A stretch of DNA of 64,000 nucleotides, taken from CAWIVH01 sp963839475 (GTDB lineage Bacteria; Acidobacteriota; UBA6911). The translations under genes and the position numbers were made by a program. The stretch covers positions 248,001-312,000 of the forward strand of contig CAWIVH010000020.1 of assembly GCA_963839475.1 (NCBI GenBank), in the 5' to 3' direction. The first letter of the stretch is position 1; the number at the start of each line of letters is the position of its first letter. The notes under the pieces are model-generated. The model did not search any database, was not told the DNA's origin, and was given only the letters and a program-made list of their open reading frames with translations. Of this stretch, positions 8,418-17,581 are shown in pieces.

Positions 8418-11400
8418 CTATTTTTTCTTTTGGTAATTGGGATATGCTGGAATCTTGGGTTTGGGCAGCGGATTTTTCTCCAATTCGGCTTGAATCAGCT
8501 CCAGAGCCTTATCTAACTGTGGATCCTTGCCCTGACGCACCAATTCCGGGTCCTGATCCACCTCGACATCGGGGGCAACACCGATGTTTTCCACCTCCCA
8601 CTCACCTGTAGCCGGATTGAATACGGCGGAACTGGGCGACGTAACATAGCCGCCGTCCATCAGCGGGGGCGCATAGGCTCTTCCCACCAGTCCGCCCCAG
8701 GTCCGCTTTCCAACCAGCTTTCCTACCCCGGCCCGCTTGAAATACCAGGGCATGGCGTCGCCGCCGGAGCCGGCAAATTCGTTTATCAGCATGACTTTTG
8801 GGCCGAAAATGGCTCCCTGGGGCTGCTGCTCGGGATCGCCGTCGCGTGAAGCCACCATGCTTAACAGCTTTCGGGAGAGCAGCTCGATGATGTCGGTTGC
8901 CAGCGCTCCACCTGCGTTGAAGCGTTCGTCGACAATAACAGCCTCCTTGCCTACCTGCGCGTAAAAGTAGCGGTTGAAATTGGTATAGCCGCCCAGGGAG
9001 GTATCAGGCATATACACATAGGCCACTCTCCCTCCGGTCGCTTGATCGACATAGCGCCGGTTATCTTCGATCCAGGCGAGGTGACGCAGTTGAGCTTCGG
9101 AAGAAACAGGGACGACCGTTACCTCGCGCGCGCCGGTCCCATCCGGATTGGGCCCCACCTTCAAGAGAACGCTTTTGCCCGCCGTGGCTTCAAAAAAGGA
9201 GTACACATTGTCGCTGGCCCTTAAATCGCGCCCGTTCACGGCCAGAAGATATTCTCCGGCAGCGACATTCACGCCGGGCTGAGTCAGCGGAGCGCGCTGA
9301 TCGGGATTCCAGTTTTCGCCGTTAAACACGCGGGAGAAAAGGTAGCGGCCGTTTTCAACTCTGTAATCACAGCCGAGCAATCCGGTTTGTACCCGCTTGA
9401 CCTCCGGCAGCTCACCACCGCCGACACCAAGATGCCCCACGGTCATCTCGCCCAGCATCTCCTCAAAGAGATAATTTAGATCGCTCCTTGATGCCAGATT
9501 CGCCAGGTAGGATTCGTACCTGGATTCTGCAGCTTTCAGATCGAGACCATGAAAATTCGGATCGTAAAAGAAGTCCCGCTCAAGTCGCCAGGTTTCGTGG
9601 TACATCTGCTTCCACTCCTCGCGCGGGTTCACGCGAACTTCAATCGAATCGGTGTTGAGAGCTGTGGGACCGCCGGGACCTGGGGCTGGGGGCGCCGGAG
9701 GAGTGGACCCGCCGGCGGCCATCGGACGGAGCGGCGCGATGTACCATTTCCCACCCTGGCTGTAGAGGATCTTCTCGCCGTTCTGCGCCGCTTCAAAATA
9801 CCCGACTCCTGAAATCGCCACATCGGATTTCCGGGTCTTGAGATCGAAGCGATGAACTGTGCGGCCCGGAGAAGGCTGGGCCCCAGGACCGAAGGCGGGC
9901 GACTCCACAGCAAAAACAATGCCGGCTTTCCCGGCCTGCAAATCGGTATAGGTGCGCGCCGGCATTGGGATTGCCAGTACGCGCTGCAGAAGGTTTTCAA
10001 AATCGATTTTGACTGGCGCAACCTTCGTTGCCGCCTCTGTTTTTGAGGCGTCCGGTTTGGATGCCTCGGCCTTTGAGGCATCCTTCTTGGGATCTCCCTC
10101 CTCTTTCTTCACTTCATCGGCTTTCTTCTCGTCCGCGGGCTTTTCCTCGTCGCTCTCCGGGGCAAATGGCGATGGCAGCGTTTTGTCGAGAACCGCGAGA
10201 TAAATGCTGCGTGAACTGGGATGAGAAACGGAATGAATGTCGGGCTGGAGAGAGGCGCCGACATCCGTGGACGCCGTGAAGAACAGGTATTTGCCTCCTC
10301 TGTCGAAGACCGGGTGCCGCGCATCGCTCATCCCGTCGGTCACGCGGGTCGCCTTGGCCTCAGCAAGCGAGTAAACGAAGATGGCACTCAAATAGTTGGG
10401 AAGGCGCCTGGAATAAGCCAACCACGCGGAATCAGGAGACCAGGCCGGGCTGATCAGGCCGACTCCCCAATAAGGATCCTTGTCCACTCTGATCGGTTTT
10501 TTGTCGCTGAGGTCGATATACCACAGAGCCTGGTGCGAATCGGTATAGGCAATTTTCTTGGAATCGGGGGACCAGGCCGGTGAAAAGTAAAATCCCGGTT
10601 TTTCTCCCAGGGAGATCTTTTGCGGTTCGCCGGAACCTGATTGACCCTTGATGTGGAGCATGTACTCGCCGGACTCGTCTGAAAAATAGGCGATCGACTT
10701 ACCATCAGGAGACCAGGCTGGATCCCTTTCATTCACTGCGGGTGATTTTGTGAGATTTCGCCAATCCCCTTTTTCGGCCGGAACGGTAATGACCTCCCCC
10801 CTGGCTTCAAATGCGGCCCGGGCAGCATTCGGCGACAGGGTGGCACTGCCGAGATTCTGCCCCACGCGGACCAGCTTTTCCCGCAATTCCGGGAAATCCC
10901 CGGCAACCGATATGGAAATCGGTTTCGGTTTTCCGGACCTGTAATCCAGAATGTAAATGGCGCCGAACTGTTCATAAACAATCGCATCGGGGCCTGAAGA
11001 GGCGGCTTTGAGATCCAGCCCCGTATTGGCCACCGCCTGAGTTATCTTTTTCGACTTGGGATCATAGCTAAAAAGCGTAACCGGCCCGTTCCGGTCGGAG
11101 AGGAACCAGACTCGTCCGTCGGCCCAGAGAGGGTTGAAATCGTTCGAATTCGAACGGGGAATCTTCTCGATCCGGCCGTTGGAGATGGAGGCAATCCATA
11201 TGGAAGTAGTCTTGCCGCCCCGGTATCGCTTCCATGCATTGAATGCCCTGCCAACAGGCACATAGGCTATCTGGCTGCCATCGGCTGAGAACGCCCCCTC
11301 AAATCCCATGGGCAGCGGCAGTTCCTCCTCGAGGCTGCCTTCTGGAGATACTGTGAACAATTTCGAGTAGCGCGAGTATGAAGTCCGGCTCGAAGCAAAA

Positions 11401-11765
11401 AGGATCTTTTTCCCGTCAGGCGTCCAGCCCTGCACCAGGTCCGCTCCCGGATGCCATGTCAACCGCTTGGGAACGCCGCCCGCGGCTGGAACGACGTACA
11501 CATCTATGTTCCCGTCGTATTCGCCCGTAAAGGCAACTTGGCTGCCGTCGGGAGAAAACTTGGGATTGGATTCTATTCCCGGCCCGGTTGTAAGTCTCCT
11601 GGCTTCGCCTCCCTCGCGCGGGACGCTCCAAAGATCACCCGCGAACTGGAACACGATCTGGGTTTTGCTTAAAGTTGGGCTGCGCAAAATCCACGGTGCG
11701 GAGGAAACGGCGGCTGACGCGGAGGACAGACACAACACGAATATAGAAAGGATCAGTCTTGGCAT
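8418..11765 (-). CDS. Tricorn-type protease (beta-propellers, PDZ, S41 core)
   Basis: An 1115-residue exported peptidase. A signal peptide (MPRLILSIFVLCLSSASA) is followed by WD40-like PD40 blades forming two propellers (about residues 25-320 and 320-530, e.g. 'NPKFSPDGSQVAFTGEYDGN', 'DPAWSPDGKSIAYFSD'). A Lys/Glu/Ala-rich low-complexity linker (about 545-600) follows, then the 'YHETWRLERDFFYDPNFHG' core domain, a PDZ domain, and the S41 catalytic part 'INEFAGSGGDAMPWYF' with likely nucleophile Ser1000. Tricorn enzymes cut peptides of about 6-12 residues into smaller pieces; the bacterial secreted form is inferred to work in the periplasm. AGGGGG lies about 6 bases before the ATG. The stop at 8418 faces the TonB receptor gene across two hairpins. 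Confidence 0.92.
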   Translation of the reverse strand: MPRLILSIFVLCLSSASAAVSSAPWILRSPTLSKTQIVFQFAGDLWSVPREGGEARRLTTGPGIESNPKFSPDGSQVAFTGEYDGNIDVYVVPAAGGVPKRLTWHPGADLVQGWTPDGKKILFASSRTSYSRYSKLFTVSPEGSLEEELPLPMGFEGAFSADGSQIAYVPVGRAFNAWKRYRGGKTTSIWIASISNGRIEKIPRSNSNDFNPLWADGRVWFLSDRNGPVTLFSYDPKSKKITQAVANTGLDLKAASSGPDAIVYEQFGAIYILDYRSGKPKPISISVAGDFPELREKLVRVGQNLGSATLSPNAARAAFEARGEVITVPAEKGDWRNLTKSPAVNERDPAWSPDGKSIAYFSDESGEYMLHIKGQSGSGEPQKISLGEKPGFYFSPAWSPDSKKIAYTDSHQALWYIDLSDKKPIRVDKDPYWGVGLISPAWSPDSAWLAYSRRLPNYLSAIFVYSLAEAKATRVTDGMSDARHPVFDRGGKYLFFTASTDVGASLQPDIHSVSHPSSRSIYLAVLDKTLPSPFAPESDEEKPADEKKADEVKKEEGDPKKDASKAEASKPDASKTEAATKVAPVKIDFENLLQRVLAIPMPARTYTDLQAGKAGIVFAVESPAFGPGAQPSPGRTVHRFDLKTRKSDVAISGVGYFEAAQNGEKILYSQGGKWYIAPLRPMAAGGSTPPAPPAPGPGGPTALNTDSIEVRVNPREEWKQMYHETWRLERDFFYDPNFHGLDLKAAESRYESYLANLASRSDLNYLFEEMLGEMTVGHLGVGGGELPEVKRVQTGLLGCDYRVENGRYLFSRVFNGENWNPDQRAPLTQPGVNVAAGEYLLAVNGRDLRASDNVYSFFEATAGKSVLLKVGPNPDGTGAREVTVVPVSSEAQLRHLAWIEDNRRYVDQATGGRVAYVYMPDTSLGGYTNFNRYFYAQVGKEAVIVDERFNAGGALATDIIELLSRKLLSMVASRDGDPEQQPQGAIFGPKVMLINEFAGSGGDAMPWYFKRAGVGKLVGKRTWGGLVGRAYAPPLMDGGYVTSPSSAVFNPATGEWEVENIGVAPDVEVDQDPELVRQGKDPQLDKALELIQAELEKNPLPKPKIPAYPNYQKKK

Positions 11766-11781
11766 AGATACCCCCTGGTAT

Positions 11782-12138
11782 TTACGAAGATTTTGCTATT
11801 TCCGACGAGAATTTATGAATCTGGGAGATGCCTTCACTTCTCGCGGCTCGCGGGAATGGCTGCCGGGTCAGTCCGGAGAAGGGAGCGGGATCATATCGGG
11901 CCATAAAAATGTAGCAGGTCCTTCGCGCACAACCGGAGTGAGGTTTCGCCGGCAGTGGCCATGAAGGATAGGGGCGCGAGCAGGCAGGAGGTCCGCCCAG
12001 AACAGTGGGCTTGCCGGCAAGCGAAGCCACGGGAGCCCGGGTAGCGGGCTTTGGCGATGATTCTCCAGCATAAACCGGGGTTACGGCAGCGGCCGAAGCT
12101 GCCAGGAAACGGCTTCTGGAGAGAGAATTGGCTCTCAT
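11782..12138 (-). pseudogene. Short Tat-signal ORF, probable remnant of an exported protein
   Basis: A 118-codon frame starts at 12138 with an excellent ribosome site (AAGGAGG) and a twin-arginine-like leader (NSLSRSRFLAASAAAVTPVYA). After about residue 45 the chain becomes Pro/Arg/Ser/Cys-rich and no longer looks like a folded protein, and other frames of the same stretch are equally open. I infer a Tat-exported enzyme that has been truncated, leaving the start region and signal. It could instead be a small exported protein of its own. It precedes the tricorn gene on the same strand by 16 bases. Confidence 0.3.
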
Positions 12139-12524
12139 GGAGGCCCTCCTTCATTGAATAGACTCCCCATGCTTATACGACTTTGTTCGTCCGAAAACGA
12201 TCAAAATGGACGAACCGCCAATTCGGAGAGTAGAGTTACATCGTTTGGTTTAACCACGAAGAACACCAAGACTCAAAAAATCAATTATTTGTGGTTTTCG
12301 TGTATCACATCTGCAAATTCTTTTTTTCAGGCAGGATTTATTGAATCGTGAAAACGGTGGAGAAAGCAACAAGTTCGCAGTTTTCAGTATCAGTTCGCAG
12401 TTCCTCATGCGACTGCGAACTGATACTGAAAACTGAGAACTGAGAACTCTCAGTCTAATCTGGTTGCGGCCAAAGGCTGCGTCACGGTTCTATTTGAAGT
12501 GCAGCCAACCGCAAATAAGGCCTA
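12139..12524. other. Gene-free interval with dispersed-type palindromic sequence
   Basis: No credible gene. At 12251-12302 there is 'AACCACGAAGAACACCAAG' followed by 'GTGGTTTTCGTG', the kind of CACGAAG-rich sequence that recurs in intergenic DNA of some soil bacteria. At 12378-12435 there is a perfect inverted repeat, listed separately. Confidence 0.6.
12378..12435. repeat. Perfect 24-bp inverted repeat with 10-base loop
   Basis: Bases 12378-12401 are the exact reverse complement of 12412-12435; the loop is TCCTCATGCG. The arms are built from the sub-motif CAGTTTTCAGT/CAGTTCGCAGT, and the motif continues as 'GAGAACTGAGAACTCTCAG' just to the right. Arms of this length are longer than an ordinary terminator. 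The repeat lies just downstream of the kduD stop on the minus strand, so it could end that operon, but it may be a dispersed palindromic repeat. Confidence 0.85.
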
Positions 12525-13298
12525 TCAGCGGGCGAGCCAGCCGCCATCGATTGCGACCGTGTAGCCGTTCATGTACGACGAAGCCTCGGAAGCAAGAAAC
12601 ACCACGATTCCTTTTAAATCTTCCGGCGTTCCCCACCTGCCGAGCGGAATGCGGTCGAGGATAGCTTTGCTGCGCTCCGGATCTTCGCGCAGAGGCTTGG
12701 TGTTCTCGGTGGCCATATAGCCCGGTGCGATGGCGTTGCACCGGATCCCGAGCGGCCCCAATTCACAGGCAATCAAACGAGTCAGACCCATTACGGCGCT
12801 CTTAGATGATGTGTAGGAAGGAACACGAATCCCGCCCTGAAAGGAGAGCATGGAGGCGACATTGATGATCCGTCCACCCCCACCGCGGGCCGCCATGTGG
12901 CGCGCGGCAGACTGGCTGAGGAGAAAGACCACCTTGATGTTGAGATCCATGACTTCGTCCCAGTCTCTTTCGCTGAATTCGAGAAAAGCCGCCCGCCGAA
13001 TGATGCCGGCATTGTTGACCAGGATGTCCAATCGCCCCAGGCTCGCGATAGCATCGGCGACGACGGCGTCGGGGGTTCCCGGCTGGGACAGGTCTGCCTG
13101 CTGAATTTCACACCTCCGGCCAAGGGTGTGGATCATGGCCCGGGTTTCCTCGCAACCGATGATGTCCACAGCGGCCACATCGGCGCCTGCCTCCGCCAGT
13201 GCCAGGGCCATACCCTGCCCCAGGCCGCGAGATGCACCCGTAACCAAGGCGACTTTGCCGTCGAGTTTGAATTGCTCCAGAATTCCGCCCATTGGCAT
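12525..13298 (-). CDS. kduD: 2-deoxy-D-gluconate 3-dehydrogenase (SDR)
   Basis: A 257-residue short-chain dehydrogenase that reduces 2,5-diketo-3-deoxygluconate to 2-keto-3-deoxygluconate, the step after KduI in pectin (polygalacturonate) breakdown. Visible motifs: the TGxxxGxG nucleotide site as TGASRGLG, NNAG, the catalytic Ser in 'IINVASMLSFQG', and YTSSK (YxxxK). The 'FKLDGKVALVTGASRGLGQGMALALAEAGADV' opening and the 'GWLAR' end are typical of KduD. Two ATGs occur, at 13298 and 13292; AAAGGG suits the second better by spacing. It starts 9 bases after the kduI stop, so the two form one transcription unit. Confidence 0.93.
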   Translation of the reverse strand: MPMGGILEQFKLDGKVALVTGASRGLGQGMALALAEAGADVAAVDIIGCEETRAMIHTLGRRCEIQQADLSQPGTPDAVVADAIASLGRLDILVNNAGIIRRAAFLEFSERDWDEVMDLNIKVVFLLSQSAARHMAARGGGGRIINVASMLSFQGGIRVPSYTSSKSAVMGLTRLIACELGPLGIRCNAIAPGYMATENTKPLREDPERSKAILDRIPLGRWGTPEDLKGIVVFLASEASSYMNGYTVAIDGGWLAR

Positions 13299-13307
13299 TG
13301 GCCCTTT

Positions 13308-14138
13308 CTAGCGCAAACTGCCGGTGTCCACCTGATCCATGTCTTCGAATGCCTGGTTCTCTCCACCCATGGCCCAGACGAAGCGATAGCTTCCCGATCC
13401 CACCCCTGAATGCACCGACCAGGGCGGCGCCAGTACCGCCTGCTTTTCCCTCACTACAACATGCCGGGTTTCTGCAGGCGTTCCGAGGATATGGAAAACG
13501 CAGCCCGACCGGGGGATATCGAAATAGCAATAGACTTCCGTACGGCGGTCATGGGTGTGCGGAGGGAAAGTGTTCCAGACACTGCCGCCGAGGAGCTCCG
13601 TAAATCCCATCACCAGCTGGCAGCTGGCGATGCGGCCCGGACGGATGTACTGGTAGATGGACCGTCGATTCGCACTCTCCGGTACGCCAAGGTCGAGGCG
13701 GTTGGCCTGCTCCAGACTGGCAAAAGAGGTCGGGTAATCAGCGTGAGCGGGATAGGAAACAAGATAGAATTGAGCAGGCGAGTCCGCCGCCTTGCTGGAA
13801 AACCGAATGTCCCTGCTGCCTCGCCCGATGTATAAACACTCGCGGGAACCTACCTGGAAAACCGTGCCATCTACTTCGACGGTTCCCTCAGCGCCCAGAT
13901 TTATGATCCCGGCTTCCCGGCGTTCACAAAAGAAATTGCACGCCATTTCCCGGCCGCCCGTCAGCACCAGGGGGTCTGCGAGCGGCACCAGGCCGCCGAC
14001 TACAGCCCGGTCGACATTGGTATAATAAAATTCGGCCTGACCTGGCCGGAATAGATCGGCGATCAGGAAGTGCGAGCTCAACTCCTCAGAGGTCATCCGC
14101 CGGTAAGATTCCGCATCTGCCGCATGTATGGTTTTCAT
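13308..14138 (-). CDS. kduI: 5-keto-4-deoxyuronate isomerase
   Basis: A 276-residue cupin enzyme that converts 5-keto-4-deoxyuronate, the product of pectate or alginate-type unsaturated uronates, to 2,5-diketo-3-deoxygluconate. The family signature is clear: 'FPPHTHDRRTEVYCYFD' with the zinc-binding His and Glu residues, and 'APPWSVHSGVGS' with the last His. Length matches the E. coli enzyme (278). It is followed at once by kduD and lies on the same strand as the upstream APC permease gene (121 bases away). The pair implies growth on pectin-derived uronates. Confidence 0.95.
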   Translation of the reverse strand: MKTIHAADAESYRRMTSEELSSHFLIADLFRPGQAEFYYTNVDRAVVGGLVPLADPLVLTGGREMACNFFCERREAGIINLGAEGTVEVDGTVFQVGSRECLYIGRGSRDIRFSSKAADSPAQFYLVSYPAHADYPTSFASLEQANRLDLGVPESANRRSIYQYIRPGRIASCQLVMGFTELLGGSVWNTFPPHTHDRRTEVYCYFDIPRSGCVFHILGTPAETRHVVVREKQAVLAPPWSVHSGVGSGSYRFVWAMGGENQAFEDMDQVDTGSLR

Positions 14139-14259
14139 GATCTTTCCTTAATAAATCGCATCGCGAAACGCATTTAATCACATGCCGACCATCAGCCTAA
14201 GTCGCGGATTGCCCGCAAGTCAAGCGGAAATGCCGCAGGCCCGCATAAAATGGGAGCGG

Positions 14260-16551
14260 TCAGGAGAGAGTGGTTGGAAGTTGCGCCTCATCGTGAGCGC
14301 TGGGCTCGGGAGAGGTATCGGGCTTTGGTCGATGCTCTCCCGATGCTTCCCGTTCAATCTCCTTCAGGACTTCCGTTGTTTTTGCAGAATGGAGATCGGA
14401 TTCGAGACGCCGCAATGCCACCCGAACCACATCCCGGTGGTGGAGCTTGTGCCCGATCCCCTTCTCCGACAGCTCCAGCCAGAGCTGATGCAACATGTCG
14501 ATGTCCTCGGGCCACAGCCTGGGCGGATGGGGTCCCAGGTTGAAATACATCTGCTGATTCGCCTCCTCATCGAGGATTTCAAGAGTCAACTGAGGCCGTG
14601 GGGGTGGGAGTTTCTCCCAGGCATCCCCAAAAGCCTTAGCCTGCTCGGACGGGGTCATTTTCGCCGAAAGTCCCATAACAACGTGCGCCGATCGGAGCTG
14701 TTTGGCGACGCCGATGATGGCCTTGTTGTAATCCCGGCCCGGCACAAGAAGCAACTCGACGTGCTTACCGGCCTTTTCCGCGATCGTGACTACATTGCTG
14801 AAAAGTTTGGAGATCTTTTCCGAGAAAATTTGATCCGTATCCAACTCATACCCGCCCGATCCGTATCCGGATATCCGCTTGACCGTCAGCCCGACTATGT
14901 CGATCTTCCTGGTGTCGATTCGCTCCAGCGTCTTTTTCAGGTGCCCCAGCTGATACGGGTTCCGGATTGGCACAAGCACATTGCCGGGGCGGGCATTGAT
15001 GGAATCGGAGGACAGGATATCCTGCGTTACCAGGCGAAATTTCTCGAGGTCCGTTCTTTTCCCGCCGATCCTCCTGTTGTAATGCTCGCTCAAGACAAAA
15101 ATTATATAGATGCATGCAGTGAAGCCAAATCCCCAGATCGTGGCGATCTTCTTAGTGAACAGGTTGGTTACTGCCAGCATGAAGAGAATCGAGGTAATCA
15201 CACCCAGGCCGAGTGGGATTTCCGTTCCTTTGAAGCGGAAATTGAGTGGGACCTTCCACTCCTGGACATCAGGTTGTTTAAACCGCAGCACCAGGACCGC
15301 CAGCCCTTGCATGGCAAAGCTCCACACCACGCCGAAAGCATAGGCGTCGCCGAGCAATTTAATATCTCCTCGCGTCAGAATCACCGTCGCAATCTGCAGC
15401 CCCACGATCATCGTTATGATCCTGGAGGTCGTACCATATTTTTTGTGCGGGTTGCGGAACCACTCAGGCATCACACCGTCTTCCGCCACCCGATTGAGAA
15501 CGCCGTTGGACCCGACAATAGCTGTATTCACCGCGCCGGACAGAATGATGGTCCCCACGACAACTACGAAAGCATGGAACAGAAGTCGCAATGGGAGGGG
15601 GCCAACCACATTCATGGCCAGTCCGCCGATCAGGTTATCGAGGTAATGCGACACCCGTTCGTTATCGGGTATCAGCATCACAGCGAAGAAGGAAACCAGC
15701 GACGTGAACATGATGCTGTAGACAAAAATGACGACCGCCGCCCGCTTCAGGTTTTTGAGTTTCGGGGAAGCGATTTCGCGATTCACCTGCGCCAGGCTCT
15801 CCTCCCCGCTCATCGCCAGGATGGAGTGTCCCAACCCGATCAGCATTACGATGAAGGTCAATTTGGTGGCAAAAGAGTCTTTCAGCCAGCCCACGGCTTC
15901 GTCACTCAGGCGTATCGTCTGCAGCGTCGGGAAAGGCACCGGGCTATAACCGCGCTGAATGATGGTGATCAAACACCAGATGATCAGGGTCACGACCATG
16001 ACCGAGGTCAGCTGCATTATCCGCAGTGCCTTCTGACTCGACTCGTGCATGCCGATGATATTCTTGCGCCAAAAATAAAGAGTGGCCAGCACGGTAAAAA
16101 ACGCGGCGAAATAGGGTGGATTGACCCGGAAAGCCGGGTAATTGAACCAAACGGCGCTTTCATTGATAAGACCCGCGAGATAGAGACCGGCGCTGACGCC
16201 GCTGATCGGTCCGGTCAGAACATAGTCAAACATCAGAGCCGAAACCGAAAATTTGGCCAGCGTGCCGCCCAGCGCTTCGTGAACCACGCGGTAGACGCCG
16301 CCCCGAACGAACATGCTGCAACTTTCCACGTACACCGATCGCACAGCGATCGAAAACAGCATGACGCCCAGAATGAACCAGGGTGCGGATTTGCCGACGA
16401 AGGACTCCGCGAGGCCGCCTGCATAATAGGCGGAAGAGGCAAGGTCGCACAGCACGATCGACGCCGCCCGCCAGAATGATATGAACGACAGCGCAACGGT
16501 TGTGGCGACGACCACCTTCGTGGTGGCGGCCGGCCTTTCTGCAGCGGTCAT
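14260..16551 (-). CDS. APC-family permease with cytosolic C-terminal domain
   Basis: About 763 residues. The first ~480 hold about 12-14 membrane segments of the amino acid/polyamine/cation superfamily ('VYVESCSMFVRGGVYRVV', 'MSGEESLAQVNREI', 'GSNGVLNRVAEDGVMPEWF'). A soluble C-terminal region follows, with 'GNVLVPIRNPYQLGHLKKTL' and 'GRDYNKAIIGVAKQLRSAHVVMGLSAK', which resembles a universal-stress-protein-like nucleotide-binding fold. The start at 16551 (MTAAERP) has TAGGAG 8-9 bases upstream and is preferred over 16584. The substrate is unknown; amino acid or organic anion uptake is inferred. The fused USP-like tail suggests regulation by a nucleotide. The last ~35 residues are polar and disordered. 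Confidence 0.85.
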   Translation of the reverse strand: MTAAERPAATTKVVVATTVALSFISFWRAASIVLCDLASSAYYAGGLAESFVGKSAPWFILGVMLFSIAVRSVYVESCSMFVRGGVYRVVHEALGGTLAKFSVSALMFDYVLTGPISGVSAGLYLAGLINESAVWFNYPAFRVNPPYFAAFFTVLATLYFWRKNIIGMHESSQKALRIMQLTSVMVVTLIIWCLITIIQRGYSPVPFPTLQTIRLSDEAVGWLKDSFATKLTFIVMLIGLGHSILAMSGEESLAQVNREIASPKLKNLKRAAVVIFVYSIMFTSLVSFFAVMLIPDNERVSHYLDNLIGGLAMNVVGPLPLRLLFHAFVVVVGTIILSGAVNTAIVGSNGVLNRVAEDGVMPEWFRNPHKKYGTTSRIITMIVGLQIATVILTRGDIKLLGDAYAFGVVWSFAMQGLAVLVLRFKQPDVQEWKVPLNFRFKGTEIPLGLGVITSILFMLAVTNLFTKKIATIWGFGFTACIYIIFVLSEHYNRRIGGKRTDLEKFRLVTQDILSSDSINARPGNVLVPIRNPYQLGHLKKTLERIDTRKIDIVGLTVKRISGYGSGGYELDTDQIFSEKISKLFSNVVTIAEKAGKHVELLLVPGRDYNKAIIGVAKQLRSAHVVMGLSAKMTPSEQAKAFGDAWEKLPPPRPQLTLEILDEEANQQMYFNLGPHPPRLWPEDIDMLHQLWLELSEKGIGHKLHHRDVVRVALRRLESDLHSAKTTEVLKEIEREASGEHRPKPDTSPEPSAHDEAQLPTTLS

Positions 16552-16680
16552 CGAGAAACTCCTAGCATGGCCATAGTAATCCAAAAATGGAGAAGTATAG
16601 TACTTTTCAGATGATTGTGAGGTTTTATCTTATTATTTTCTCGGGACACGGTCGCGGGGCAATATCACGACTTCCTGGGA

Positions 16681-17445
16681 TTAGTCGGAACGGCTATTCC
16701 AAAAACCTGAGAGGATGCGAAGGATAACGTCTGAATCGCTCATCCGCAGATCGCCGACGGAGATATCTTCGCCGAAGCGTTGCTCCATCATTTTCTGCTC
16801 CAGTTGACGCTGGCGCAGCCGTGCTTTTTCCTCCTGCAGCTTTACCTTCTCGCGCTCGCGCGATTTGCGCAAGCCACCGTTGCGGATGAACGTCACAACT
16901 TTACGGAGTTCATTGGGGTCAAACCATGTGCCGTGATCCCGGCACCAGTCGAGGATCACGCCGGAGCACCCGGCAAAATTGGAGCGATTCATGAGTTTGC
17001 CGCAGGCAGCACAGGGAACATAGACTCTCCCCGCCGGGGAACCTGCAGAACCTCCGGCAGGCGGTTTTTCAGTCGAAAACAACAGAACCGCTTCCTGCTC
17101 CTCCTGGAGCGTGCAGATCTCCCGGAACTCCGTCTGATCCACCCAGATTCCGCCGCACTGACGGCACTCATGGAGCACGGCCGGCCCGGCATTCGTCCGA
17201 AGCAGGTCCACGCAGCAACGGGGACATCGCAAACATGCCGGCTCATCCGGCAGTGAGGCAGGAGCGGCCGCGCCGCACCATGGGCAGTGTTTCAATCCGA
17301 CAAACACGGTGCCAAAGCAGGAACCGCAAGTGCCGGCCACCAAAGTGGAACGGCAGTATTCGCATTTGACACTGTCGGGTGCGGCCGCGGCCCCGCAATT
17401 GGGGCAATTCAAAGCGCTGCTGGTTCTGCCGTTTTCGGATTTCAT
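16681..17445 (-). CDS. Zinc-ribbon protein with two TFIIB-type zinc fingers
   Basis: A 254-residue cytosolic protein. Zinc ribbons appear as CPNCG...CEYC (14-30) and CGSC...CPWCG (40-58), then CLRCPRC, then two copies of the short TFIIB-like finger: 'ECRQCGGIWVDQTEF' and 'WCRDHGTWFDPNEL'. The C-terminal ~80 residues are a charged helix ('KSREREKVKLQEEKARLRQRQLEQ'). Proteins of this type are of unknown role; binding of protein or nucleic acid is inferred. It is divergent from the LOG-family gene. Confidence 0.8.
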   Translation of the reverse strand: MKSENGRTSSALNCPNCGAAAAPDSVKCEYCRSTLVAGTCGSCFGTVFVGLKHCPWCGAAAPASLPDEPACLRCPRCCVDLLRTNAGPAVLHECRQCGGIWVDQTEFREICTLQEEQEAVLLFSTEKPPAGGSAGSPAGRVYVPCAACGKLMNRSNFAGCSGVILDWCRDHGTWFDPNELRKVVTFIRNGGLRKSREREKVKLQEEKARLRQRQLEQKMMEQRFGEDISVGDLRMSDSDVILRILSGFWNSRSD

Positions 17446-17581
17446 GCCTCTCGTGCTCCTTTGGCGTTTCTGCGGGCAGATTTCCCTGCTCTGATTTCAT
17501 CGGTACAACGACGCCGGGGCTTTAGGGATGGGTATTCACTTCAGATCACCGTATAATTCGCCCGCTGGGAGGTACAGGCAG

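Noticed and set aside
14182..16479. A 765-codon open frame on the plus strand
   Set aside because: It is the antisense of the APC permease. Its translation is rich in His, Gln and Arg without domains, while the minus frame has clear membrane segments.
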